A stretch of 6,538 nucleotides of DNA from Alphaproteobacteria bacterium (GTDB taxonomy: Bacteria; Pseudomonadota; Alphaproteobacteria; Rhodobacterales; Rhodobacteraceae), in contig RFGD01000331.1 of the NCBI GenBank assembly GCA_003696705.1, positions 1 through 6,538 of the forward strand, in the 5' to 3' direction. Positions 1-6,219 of this stretch are shown here, in pieces. The notes under the pieces were generated by a model that had not been told where the DNA came from, ran no database searches, and saw only the letters and a program-made list of their open reading frames with translations. The position numbers were made by a program, and so were the translations under genes. Each line of letters opens with the position of its first letter. Within the stretch, counting starts at the first letter, position 1.

Positions 1-379
1 GGGCGACGGCGCGCAGACCCTGCAACGCGGCCTCCATGGCGCCGCCCACGGTTCCCGAATAAAGCGTGTTCTCGGCCGCGTTGTTGCCCCGGTTCACCCC
101 CGAGATGACAAGATCGATGGGCCGCCCCTCAAGAACGTCATGGATGCCGGCCAGGACGCAGTCGGCCGGCGAGCCCTCGGCCGCGAAGCGGCGCGGCCCG
201 AGTTCGGCGATCATGGTCGGGTGCGTGTAGGAGATTGCGTGGGCGACGCCCGACTGCTCGAAAGCCGGCGCGACCGTCCAGACCTCGCCGTCGGGGCCTG
301 CCAGCTCTTCGGCGATGGCTTCGGCCACCTTCAGGCCCGGCGCATTGATGCCGTCGTCATTCGTTACCAGAATGCGCAT
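1..379 (-). CDS. surE: 5'/3'-nucleotidase SurE, N-terminal part (cut by window edge)
   Basis: SurE is a cytoplasmic, divalent-metal-dependent phosphatase that removes phosphate from nucleoside 5'- and 3'-monophosphates and is linked to stationary-phase survival. The 126 visible residues begin MRILVTNDDGINAPG, the family signature. Asp8 and Asp9 are the metal-binding pair, Ser43 in the AFEQSG segment matches the conserved metal-site serine, and SGVNRGNN (residues 93-100) carries the conserved asparagine. The YSGTVGGAMEA stretch (107-117) is also typical. The family is usually about 250-265 residues, so roughly half the gene lies beyond the left edge. The ATG at 379 gives the family N-terminus exactly and has GAGGA at 389-393, 9 nt upstream. 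It follows serS by 80 bp in the same direction, so co-transcription is likely. In many Rhodobacterales a pcm gene follows surE, but that cannot be seen here. Identification is secure. Confidence 0.96.
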   Translation of the reverse strand, partial: MRILVTNDDGINAPGLKVAEAIAEELAGPDGEVWTVAPAFEQSGVAHAISYTHPTMIAELGPRRFAAEGSPADCVLAGIHDVLEGRPIDLVISGVNRGNNAAENTLYSGTVGGAMEAALQGLRAVA

Positions 380-438
380 GCCTGCTCGTCCTCGCGTGCG
401 TTCTGCCCCTGCTTAGTCGAGCGGGGCCGAGCCGTAAA

Positions 439-454
439 GCCGCGAGGGCGCGGC
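439..454 (-). terminator. Possible weak hairpin terminator or attenuator after serS
   Basis: On the minus strand, 5 nt after the serS stop codon, GCCGCG-CCCT-CGCGGC can form a 6-bp all-GC stem with a 4-nt loop, followed by TTTA. The T tract is too short for a strong intrinsic terminator, and the same-direction surE starts only 60 nt further on. It may slow or partly end transcription. In DNA this GC-rich it could also be chance. Confidence 0.25.
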
Positions 455-459
455 CGTCC

Positions 460-1752
460 CTAGCCAAGCGTGCCGTCGGCCAGAAGCCGCGTCTTTCCGC
501 CAAGGTAGGGATGGAGCGCCGCGGGCAGCGTCACCGAGCCGTCGGCTTCCTGGCCGTTCTCGAGCACGGCGATGAGGGTGCGGCCGACGGCCAGGCCCGA
601 GCCGTTCAGCGTGTGCACGTATGCCGGCCTGCCGCCGTCTTCGGGGCGGAAACGGGCGTTCATGCGGCGGGCCTGGAATTCGCCGCAGACCGAGACAGAG
701 CTGATTTCCCGATACTTTCCCTGTCCGGGCAGCCAGACCTCGATGTCATGGGTCTTCTGGGCGCCGAAGCCCATGTCTCCGGTGCAAAGAACGACCGTCC
801 GGTAGGGCAGCCCGAGGCGTTCGAGGATGTCCTCGGCCAGCCGGGTCATGCGCGCGTGTTCTTCCAGCGAGAGGTCGGGATGGGTGATCGAGACCATCTC
901 GACCTTCTCGAACTGGTGCTGGCGCAACATGCCGGCCGTGTCCTTGCCCGCCGAGCCCGCCTCGGAGCGGAAGCATTCGGTGTGCGCGACAAGGCGGCGC
1001 GGAAGGTCGGCCGCATCGAGCGTCTGGCCGGCGACCATGTTCGTGAGCGTCACCTCGGCGGTCGGGATGAGCCACCAGCCGTTCGTGGTCTGGTAGCTGT
1101 CCTCGGCGAATTTCGGCAACTGGCCGGTGCCGATCATCGCCTCGTCGCGCACGAGGACGGGGGTCCATGTCTCGGTCAGTCCGTTCTCGTTGACATGCAC
1201 GTCCAGCATGAACTGGGCCAGGGCGCGATGGATGCGGGCGACGCCCCCGGAAAGGATGACGAAGCGCGAGCCCGAAAGCCGCGCCGCCGTGGCAAAGTCC
1301 ATGCCCCGGGCCGCACCCGCGATCTCGTAGTGCTCGCGCGGTTCGAAGTCGAAGTCGCGCGGGGTGCCCCAGCGGCGGATCTCGACATTGTCGTTCTCGT
1401 CCTTGCCATCGGGCACGTCGGGCAAGGGCAGGTTCGGAATGGTCAGCAACAGATCCCGAAGTGCCTGATCCGCCTCGCGGGCGGCACGCTCGAGCTCGGC
1501 AAGTTCGGCCTTCTTGCGGGCGACTTCGGCGCGCAGGCGCGCGAATTCGGCCTCGTCGCCCATCGCCTTGGCCCGACCGATGGCCTTGGCGGCGGCGTTC
1601 GCCTCGGCCTTCAGTGTCTCGGCTTCGTGGATCTTCGCGCGCCGCTGCTCGTCAAGGGCAAGGATGCGCGCGGCCATGGGTTCGGCCCCCCGCCGGGCCA
1701 GGCCCCTGTCAAGTTCTTCAGGATGTTCGCGGATCCACTTGATGTCATGCAT
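460..1752 (-). CDS. serS: Seryl-tRNA synthetase
   Basis: SerRS is a class II aminoacyl-tRNA synthetase that activates serine with ATP and charges tRNA-Ser (and tRNA-Sec where present) in the cytoplasm as a homodimer. The 430-residue product has the same length as E. coli SerS. Residues about 28-100 are rich in Ala, Glu, Lys and Arg with heptad-like spacing and form the long antiparallel coiled-coil arm that grips the tRNA. The catalytic domain shows TAEVTLTN (231-238), class II motif 2 beginning FRSEAGSAGKDTAGMLRQHQ (261-280) and motif 3 in GLAVGRTLIAVLENGQ (386-401). The open frame extends 10 codons further upstream, but MHDIKWIREHPEE is the family N-terminus and AAGGAAG lies 6 nt before this ATG, so 1752 is chosen. 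It starts 51 bp after pyrG and most likely shares its transcript. No abnormal residues were noticed. Confidence 0.98.
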   Translation of the reverse strand: MHDIKWIREHPEELDRGLARRGAEPMAARILALDEQRRAKIHEAETLKAEANAAAKAIGRAKAMGDEAEFARLRAEVARKKAELAELERAAREADQALRDLLLTIPNLPLPDVPDGKDENDNVEIRRWGTPRDFDFEPREHYEIAGAARGMDFATAARLSGSRFVILSGGVARIHRALAQFMLDVHVNENGLTETWTPVLVRDEAMIGTGQLPKFAEDSYQTTNGWWLIPTAEVTLTNMVAGQTLDAADLPRRLVAHTECFRSEAGSAGKDTAGMLRQHQFEKVEMVSITHPDLSLEEHARMTRLAEDILERLGLPYRTVVLCTGDMGFGAQKTHDIEVWLPGQGKYREISSVSVCGEFQARRMNARFRPEDGGRPAYVHTLNGSGLAVGRTLIAVLENGQEADGSVTLPAALHPYLGGKTRLLADGTLG

Positions 1753-1758
1753 GAGCGT

Positions 1759-1765
1759 CTTCCTT
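1759..1765 (-). promoter_or_regulatory. Ribosome binding site that fixes the serS start
   Basis: AAGGAAG on the minus strand ends 6 nt before the ATG at 1752. It supports this start over the in-frame ATG 10 codons upstream at 1782, which would add a short non-family extension reaching towards the pyrG stop. Confidence 0.7.
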
Positions 1766-1803
1766 GTTGCCTTTCCGGGCACGAAACAGGGCCGATGGGT
1801 GCC

Positions 1804-3447
1804 TCAGACAAGGCGCGAGGTTTCCTTCGCGGCGCGGATGAAGTCACGGAACAGGGGGTGCGGCTCGAACGGGCGCGATTTCAGCTCGGGATGGAACTGG
1901 ACGCCGATGAACCACGGGTGATCCTTCCACTCGACGATCTCGGGGAGCTTGCCGTCGGGTGACATGCCCGAAAAGATGAGCCCGACACTCTCGAGCTTGT
2001 CGCGATAGCTCATGTCCACCTCGTAGCGGTGGCGGTGGCGCTCTTCGATCTCGGTGGTGCCATAGATCTCGGCAACCTTCGAGCCGGGCTTCAGTTTCGC
2101 GGGATAGGCGCCAAGGCGCATCGTGCCGCCCTTGTCATCCTCGGGCCGACGCTCGACCTTGTGGCTGCCCTGGATCCATTCCTTGAGATGGTAGACCACG
2201 GGCGTGAAGCGCTTCTTGCCGGCCTCGTGGTCGAACTCTTCCGACCCGGCGTCGCGAAGCCCCGCGACGTTCCGTGCGGCCTCGATGACGGCCATCTGCA
2301 TGCCAAGGCAGATGCCAAGGTAGGGGATCTTGTGCTCGCGCGCCCATTGGGCGGCGCGGATCTTGCCTTCGGTCCCGCGCTCGCCGAAACCGCCGGGCAC
2401 GAGAATGGCGTCGAAATTCTCGAGCCAGGGCGAGGGGTCCTCGCGCTCGAAGATCTCGGCATCTATCCATTCCGCCTTGACGCGGACGCGGTTGGCCATG
2501 CCCCCGTGGGTCAGCGCCTCGGCGATCGACTTGTAGGCGTCTTCCAGTTGGGTGTACTTGCCGACGATCGCGACGCGCACCTCGCCGTCCGTGTGCTCGA
2601 GCCGGTCCATGACGTCTTCCCAGCGCGACAGGTCCGGCCGGGGCGCGGGGCTGATGCGGAAGGCGTCAAGGACGGCCTGATCCAGCCCCTCGCGGTGATA
2701 GGCCAGCGGCGCCTCGTAGATCGAGCGCAGGTCGGGCGCGGCGATCACGGCCTCCTTCCGGACGTTGCAGAAGAGGGCGATCTTCTCGCGCTCCTTCTCG
2801 GGGATCTCGACCTCGGAGCGGCAGACGAGGACATCGGGCGCGATGCCGATGGCGCGCAGCTCCTTCACCGAGTGCTGCGTCGGCTTCGTCTTCAGCTCGC
2901 CCGAGGCGCGCAAGTAGGGAAGAAGGGTAAGGTGCATGAAGATGCACTCGCCGCGCGGCTTGTCCTGGGCGAACTGGCGGATCGCCTCGAAGAAGGGCAG
3001 CCCCTCGATGTCTCCGACGGTGCCGCCGATCTCGCACAGCATGAAGTCGACCTCGTCCTCTCCGATTCGGATGAAGTCCTTGATCTCGTTCGTGACATGC
3101 GGAATGACCTGGATGGTCTTGCCGAGATAGTCGCCGCGGCGCTCTTTCTCGAGCACGTTCGAATAGATGCGCCCCGACGACACGCTGTCGGTGCGCCGCG
3201 CCGCGACGCCCGTGAATCGCTCGTAGTGGCCAAGGTCGAGGTCGGTTTCGGCGCCGTCGTCGGTGACATAGACCTCGCCGTGTTCGAAGGGGCTCATCGT
3301 CCCCGGATCGACGTTCAGGTAAGGATCGAGCTTTCGCAGCCGAACCGAGAAGCCGCGCGACTGAAGCAGCGCGCCAAGCGCCGCCGACGCAAGCCCCTTG
3401 CCAAGCGACGAAACCACGCCACCGGTGATGAAGATAAAGCGCGCCAT
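1804..3447 (-). CDS. pyrG: CTP synthase (glutamine-hydrolysing)
   Basis: CTP synthase aminates UTP to CTP using ATP and ammonia released from glutamine; it is the last step of de novo pyrimidine nucleotide synthesis and is normally a tetramer in the cytoplasm. The product is 547 residues (E. coli 545). The N-terminal amidoligase domain (about 1-266) starts MARFIFITGGVVSSLGKG, with the P-loop-like GGVVSSLGKG at 9-18, and carries DPYLNVDPGTMSPFEHGEV (41-59) and CEIGGTVGDIEG (138-149). The C-terminal class I glutamine amidotransferase domain (about 290-540) has PGGFGERG (351-358), the nucleophile Cys380 in GICLGMQ, and His519/Glu521 in QFHPE, so the triad is complete. The open frame runs 16 codons further up to 3495, but the family N-terminus begins at 3447. 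The Shine-Dalgarno region there is weak. It lies between secG and serS on the same strand. Confidence 0.98.
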   Translation of the reverse strand: MARFIFITGGVVSSLGKGLASAALGALLQSRGFSVRLRKLDPYLNVDPGTMSPFEHGEVYVTDDGAETDLDLGHYERFTGVAARRTDSVSSGRIYSNVLEKERRGDYLGKTIQVIPHVTNEIKDFIRIGEDEVDFMLCEIGGTVGDIEGLPFFEAIRQFAQDKPRGECIFMHLTLLPYLRASGELKTKPTQHSVKELRAIGIAPDVLVCRSEVEIPEKEREKIALFCNVRKEAVIAAPDLRSIYEAPLAYHREGLDQAVLDAFRISPAPRPDLSRWEDVMDRLEHTDGEVRVAIVGKYTQLEDAYKSIAEALTHGGMANRVRVKAEWIDAEIFEREDPSPWLENFDAILVPGGFGERGTEGKIRAAQWAREHKIPYLGICLGMQMAVIEAARNVAGLRDAGSEEFDHEAGKKRFTPVVYHLKEWIQGSHKVERRPEDDKGGTMRLGAYPAKLKPGSKVAEIYGTTEIEERHRHRYEVDMSYRDKLESVGLIFSGMSPDGKLPEIVEWKDHPWFIGVQFHPELKSRPFEPHPLFRDFIRAAKETSRLV

Positions 3448-3466
3448 GTCTTCTGGAACCCCCGTG

Positions 3467-3495
3467 ATTGAGCTTCGATCAGCCGTTCGAAACAA
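3467..3495 (-). promoter_or_regulatory. Candidate pyrG promoter, proximal
   Basis: In the 161-bp secG-pyrG gap the minus strand has TTGTTT (3495-3490), a 17-nt spacer and CTCAAT (3472-3467). Each box matches the sigma-70 consensus at only 3 of 6 positions, so this is weak. The predicted start would fall in or beside a run of five G (3463-3459), giving a very short leader before the ATG at 3447. It is offered as one of two alternatives in this gap. Confidence 0.2.
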
Positions 3496-3526
3496 GCGAA
3501 CCCACTTGCGGCATCACGGGATTAAA

Positions 3527-3555
3527 CCCATAGCCGATTTGCGCTCATGCTGCAA
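3527..3555 (-). promoter_or_regulatory. Candidate pyrG promoter, distal
   Basis: Upstream of the proximal candidate, the minus strand has TTGCAG (3555-3550), a 17-nt spacer and TATGGG (3532-3527), again 3 of 6 matches in each box. It would give a leader of roughly 70 nt. Alphaproteobacterial promoters are often poor matches to the consensus, so either, both or neither may be used; pyrG may also be read from secG. Confidence 0.22.
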
Positions 3556-3561
3556 GAGCGC

Positions 3562-3578
3562 CGCAACATCGTGTTGCG
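3562..3578. repeat. 7-bp perfect inverted repeat between secG and pyrG
   Basis: CGCAACA-TCG-TGTTGCG is a perfect inverted repeat with a 3-nt centre, located 30 nt after the secG stop. As RNA on the secG strand it makes a 7-bp hairpin that a G-U pair could extend, but no T tract follows, so an ordinary intrinsic terminator is not well supported. It lies just upstream of the distal pyrG promoter candidate, where it could be an operator or an RNA 3'-end stabiliser. Its function is unknown. Confidence 0.45.
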
Positions 3579-3608
3579 AAGCGGAAGATCGCCTCTAGCA
3601 GTTGTGTG

Positions 3609-3971
3609 TCATTCGACGGGCGGCGGGACCAGCGGCGTGTCGCCTGTCGTCGGCGGCAGGAGCGACCCGGCCGGGGCTTCGGGTGCTGCCGGCGCGGCGG
3701 GCTGTTCGGCGGCGGGGGCGGCCACGCGGTCGACCACCGACTGGGTGCCTGCCTTCTTCGCGGCAAGGATCGTCAGCGTGATCGACGTGGCAAGGAACGC
3801 GATGGCAAAGATCCAGGTGAGCTTTGCCAGTGCCGTTGCCGCCGCACGACCCGTCACGACGCCGCCGCCCCCGCCGATGCCAAGACCGCCGCCTTCGGAT
3901 CGCTGCATGAGCACGATACCGATAAGGCAGACCGCCAGAATGAGGTGGATGACGAGGACGACGTTTTCCAT
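3609..3971 (-). CDS. secG: Protein translocase subunit SecG
   Basis: SecG is the small accessory subunit of the SecYEG channel in the inner membrane and assists SecA-driven protein export. The 120-residue product has the family pattern: a first transmembrane helix at about 3-21, a conserved loop QRSEGGGLGIGGGGG (23-37) followed by TGR (40-42), and a second transmembrane helix at about 51-70. A low-complexity Ala/Pro-rich tail (about 83-120) follows; such tails are common in alphaproteobacterial SecG and variable in sequence. The ATG at 3971 has GGAG 5 nt upstream. The secG-pyrG order is frequent in alphaproteobacteria, often with tpiA in front. Here a DUF6524-type gene takes that upstream position instead, 81 bp away and in the same direction. 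Identification is confident from the loop motif and topology. Confidence 0.93.
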   Translation of the reverse strand: MENVVLVIHLILAVCLIGIVLMQRSEGGGLGIGGGGGVVTGRAAATALAKLTWIFAIAFLATSITLTILAAKKAGTQSVVDRVAAPAAEQPAAPAAPEAPAGSLLPPTTGDTPLVPPPVE

Positions 3972-4012
3972 GGTCTCTCCGCTGGACGGGGGGCCGGGGC
4001 CCGTTCGGCGCC

Positions 4013-4041
4013 TAATTAGGGAAACGCGCGGAAGGCCGCAA
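4013..4041 (-). promoter_or_regulatory. Weak candidate secG promoter with a palindromic -10 area
   Basis: On the minus strand TTGCGG (4041-4036) and TAATTA (4018-4013) are separated by 17 nt in the 81-bp gap before secG. The -10 box is a poor match. The A/T-rich hexamer is the core of a perfect 10-bp palindrome, CCTAATTAGG (4011-4020), which stands out against the GC-rich surroundings. secG may instead be transcribed from the gene before it. Confidence 0.2.
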
Positions 4042-4052
4042 CCATTTTCGGC

Positions 4053-4448
4053 TCAGTCGTCGAGGTCGTCGACGTCCGACTGGCCGGTCAGTGCGCGGCG
4101 CACGTGGCTCCAGGACAAGCCGACCCCAAGGACAAGGGACATGACCGTGATCGCAATCCAGATCTGGCTGTCGGGTCGGTCTGCGTGCAGGATCCCTCGG
4201 TCGATCAGCACCCAGACCGCCGAGCCCAGGATGGCAAGCGCCAGCGCCATGCCGAAGGCGCCGATCGAGCGGATCGTCGCCCGCAGGTAGATGACATAGG
4301 CCACGAACAGGACAAGCGCCAGAAGAAGCGCAAGCGGCAGGTCGGTCGCGACATTGGCCCGCGCCCAGTGGACATAGTCCCACCCCGTCGGGTTGTAGGT
4401 CGCCGCCAAGAGGATGAAGGCAAACAGCCAACGCAGTACGAAGCCCAT
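4053..4448 (-). CDS. DUF6524-type inner-membrane protein of unknown function
   Basis: The 131-residue product is a small hydrophobic protein. It begins MGFVLRWLFAFILLAATYNP and has four likely transmembrane helices at about 4-18, 37-56, 60-82 and 95-113. The short conserved-looking TYNPTGWDYVHWA segment (17-29) follows the first helix, and an acidic C-terminus (DVDDLDD) ends it. The first helix followed by TYNPTG is the feature I associate with the uncharacterised family DUF6524; that assignment is from memory and unverified. No catalytic motif is seen. The open frame reaches 10 codons further upstream, but a perfect AGGAGG lies 7 nt before the ATG at 4448, which decides the start. It is divergent from purA across a 128-bp spacer and lies 81 bp before secG, so it may be the first gene of the secG-pyrG-serS transcript. 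No function can be inferred beyond membrane location. Confidence 0.85.
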   Translation of the reverse strand: MGFVLRWLFAFILLAATYNPTGWDYVHWARANVATDLPLALLLALVLFVAYVIYLRATIRSIGAFGMALALAILGSAVWVLIDRGILHADRPDSQIWIAITVMSLVLGVGLSWSHVRRALTGQSDVDDLDD

Positions 4449-4455
4449 GGGGACA

Positions 4456-4461
4456 CCTCCT
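4456..4461 (-). promoter_or_regulatory. Strong Shine-Dalgarno deciding the DUF6524 gene start
   Basis: AGGAGG (extended to AGGAGGTG) on the minus strand ends 7 nt before the ATG at 4448. It is the best ribosome binding site in the window and excludes the longer reading that would start at 4478, since that would place this site inside the coding region. Confidence 0.85.
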
Positions 4462-4470
4462 GCGCGAATG

Positions 4471-4498
4471 ATTGTCACAGGTGGGCCAGGACTGTCCA
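4471..4498 (-). promoter_or_regulatory. Candidate promoter for the DUF6524 gene
   Basis: On the minus strand TGGACA (4498-4493, 5 of 6 against TTGACA), a 16-nt spacer and GACAAT (4476-4471, 4 of 6 against TATAAT) form the best sigma-70-like match in the window. Transcription would begin just before the AGGAGG site, giving a leader of about 15-18 nt. It could drive the whole leftward group. Confidence 0.42.
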
Positions 4499-4516
4499 GC
4501 GGCCGAAACTTTCCGG

Positions 4517-4545
4517 TTGGGCCCGGCGCGCGCCGGGGCTATACC
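4517..4545 (+). promoter_or_regulatory. Candidate purA promoter
   Basis: TTGGGC (4517-4522), a 17-nt spacer and TATACC (4540-4545) lie 31 nt before the purA ATG. The boxes match the consensus at 3 and 4 of 6 positions, and TATA is conspicuous in this GC-rich spacer. The leader would be about 25 nt. purA itself has AGGGA (4563-4567) 9 nt before its ATG. The -35 end and spacer carry a long palindrome, described separately. Confidence 0.42.
4522..4537. repeat. 16-bp perfect palindrome within the purA promoter spacer
   Basis: CCCGGCGCGCGCCGGG is an uninterrupted 16-bp palindrome from the last base of the candidate -35 box through most of the spacer. A second perfect palindrome, CCGGCGCCGG (4544-4553), begins in the -10 box. 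The position would suit a repressor operator, or the sequence may simply reflect GC-rich low complexity. No known operator is recognised; the E. coli PurR box (ACGCAAACGTTTNCNT type) is not present. Confidence 0.55.
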
Positions 4546-4576
4546 GGCGCCGGAACTCGGATAGGGAAAGTGGGAC

Positions 4577-5868
<1,292 letters not shown>

Positions 5869-5869
<1 letters not shown>

Positions 5870-6111
5870 TGGCGATGCGCTACAGGACACGCAAGCGGCT
5901 GGCGCTGATCGCCCTTCTCGTCTGGTTGCCGGCCTATGTCGTCGCGGCGGTCACGATCGTCGGCTGGTTCGACCGGCCGCCGCTTCTTCTCGAACTGGCG
6001 ATCTATGTCGGCCTTGGTCTCCTCTGGGCGCTGCCGCTTCGTCCGATCTTCCTTGGCGTCGGCCGCGAAGATCCCGATGCCGGGGCCAGGGACCGTCCGA
6101 ACGGCGACTGA
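5869..6111 (+). CDS. DUF2842-type small membrane protein coupled to purA
   Basis: The 80-residue product (MAMRYRTRKRLALIALLVWL at its start) has a basic N-terminus, two transmembrane helices at about 11-33 and 38-56, and a charged tail. The second helix contains YVGLGLLWALPLRP, a pattern I associate with the uncharacterised alphaproteobacterial family DUF2842, whose members are short two-helix proteins; this is from memory. The chosen ATG overlaps the purA stop in TGATG (5867-5871), which favours translational coupling. A second in-frame ATG at 5875 would give MRYRT and 78 residues and cannot be excluded. Reading further upstream in this frame lies wholly inside purA and is not credible. The arginines flanking helix 1 suggest a cytoplasmic N-terminus. 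Function is unknown; coupling to purA says how it is expressed, not what it does. Confidence 0.85.
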
Positions 6112-6157
6112 GGGTCGAAGGACGGCCGCCTTTCGAAGCGCCGGGATCGGAACGTGA

Positions 6158-6185
6158 AACGGGCGACCCCATGGGGTCGCCCGTT
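6158..6185. terminator. Bidirectional terminator hairpin between convergent genes
   Basis: AACGGGCGACCCC and GGGGTCGCCCGTT are perfect 13-bp arms around a central AT, so the whole 28 bp is a palindrome. It stands 46 nt after the DUF2842 stop on the plus strand and 35 nt after the right-hand gene's stop on the minus strand. The arms begin with AA and end with TT, and short T-containing stretches follow in both directions (TTCTCGT on plus, TTTCACGTT on minus). This fits a shared terminator for both convergent transcripts, though the U tracts are short. Confidence 0.82.
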
Positions 6186-6219
6186 CTCGTGTGGCTGGTT
6201 GGGTCGGTGCCGCGTCGGC

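Noticed and set aside
140..463. 107-codon plus-strand frame spanning surE and the serS-surE gap
   Set aside because: It is antisense to the clear SurE N-terminus and has no recognisable features.
511..1962. 483-codon open frame on the plus strand opposite serS and the end of pyrG
   Set aside because: It is antisense to two certain genes and arises from high GC at third codon positions. The translation has no recognisable motifs and is rich in Arg, Gly, Ala and Asp.
2029..3471. 480-codon open frame on the plus strand opposite almost all of pyrG
   Set aside because: It is a mirror frame of a certain gene in GC-rich DNA; there is no family resemblance and no ribosome binding site worth noting.
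3461..3520. 8-bp inverted repeat CCCGTGAT (3461-3468) and ATCACGGG (3513-3520) flanking the proximal pyrG promoter candidate
   Set aside because: The arms are 44 nt apart and short. Finding one such pair somewhere in a 161-bp GC-biased gap is not surprising, so I do not claim a loop operator.
3398..3598. 66-codon plus-strand frame in the secG-pyrG gap
   Set aside because: It starts within antisense pyrG, has no ribosome binding site I can see and no family features; the gap is better read as regulatory.
3547..4290. 247-codon plus-strand frame opposite secG and the DUF6524 gene
   Set aside because: It overlaps two well-supported genes; low-complexity Ser/Arg/Thr/Pro composition marks it as a shadow.
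6115..6138. Imperfect inverted repeat around TCGAAGG and CCTTTCGA just after the DUF2842 stop
   Set aside because: The arms need a bulge to pair, and a far better terminator follows 20 nt later.
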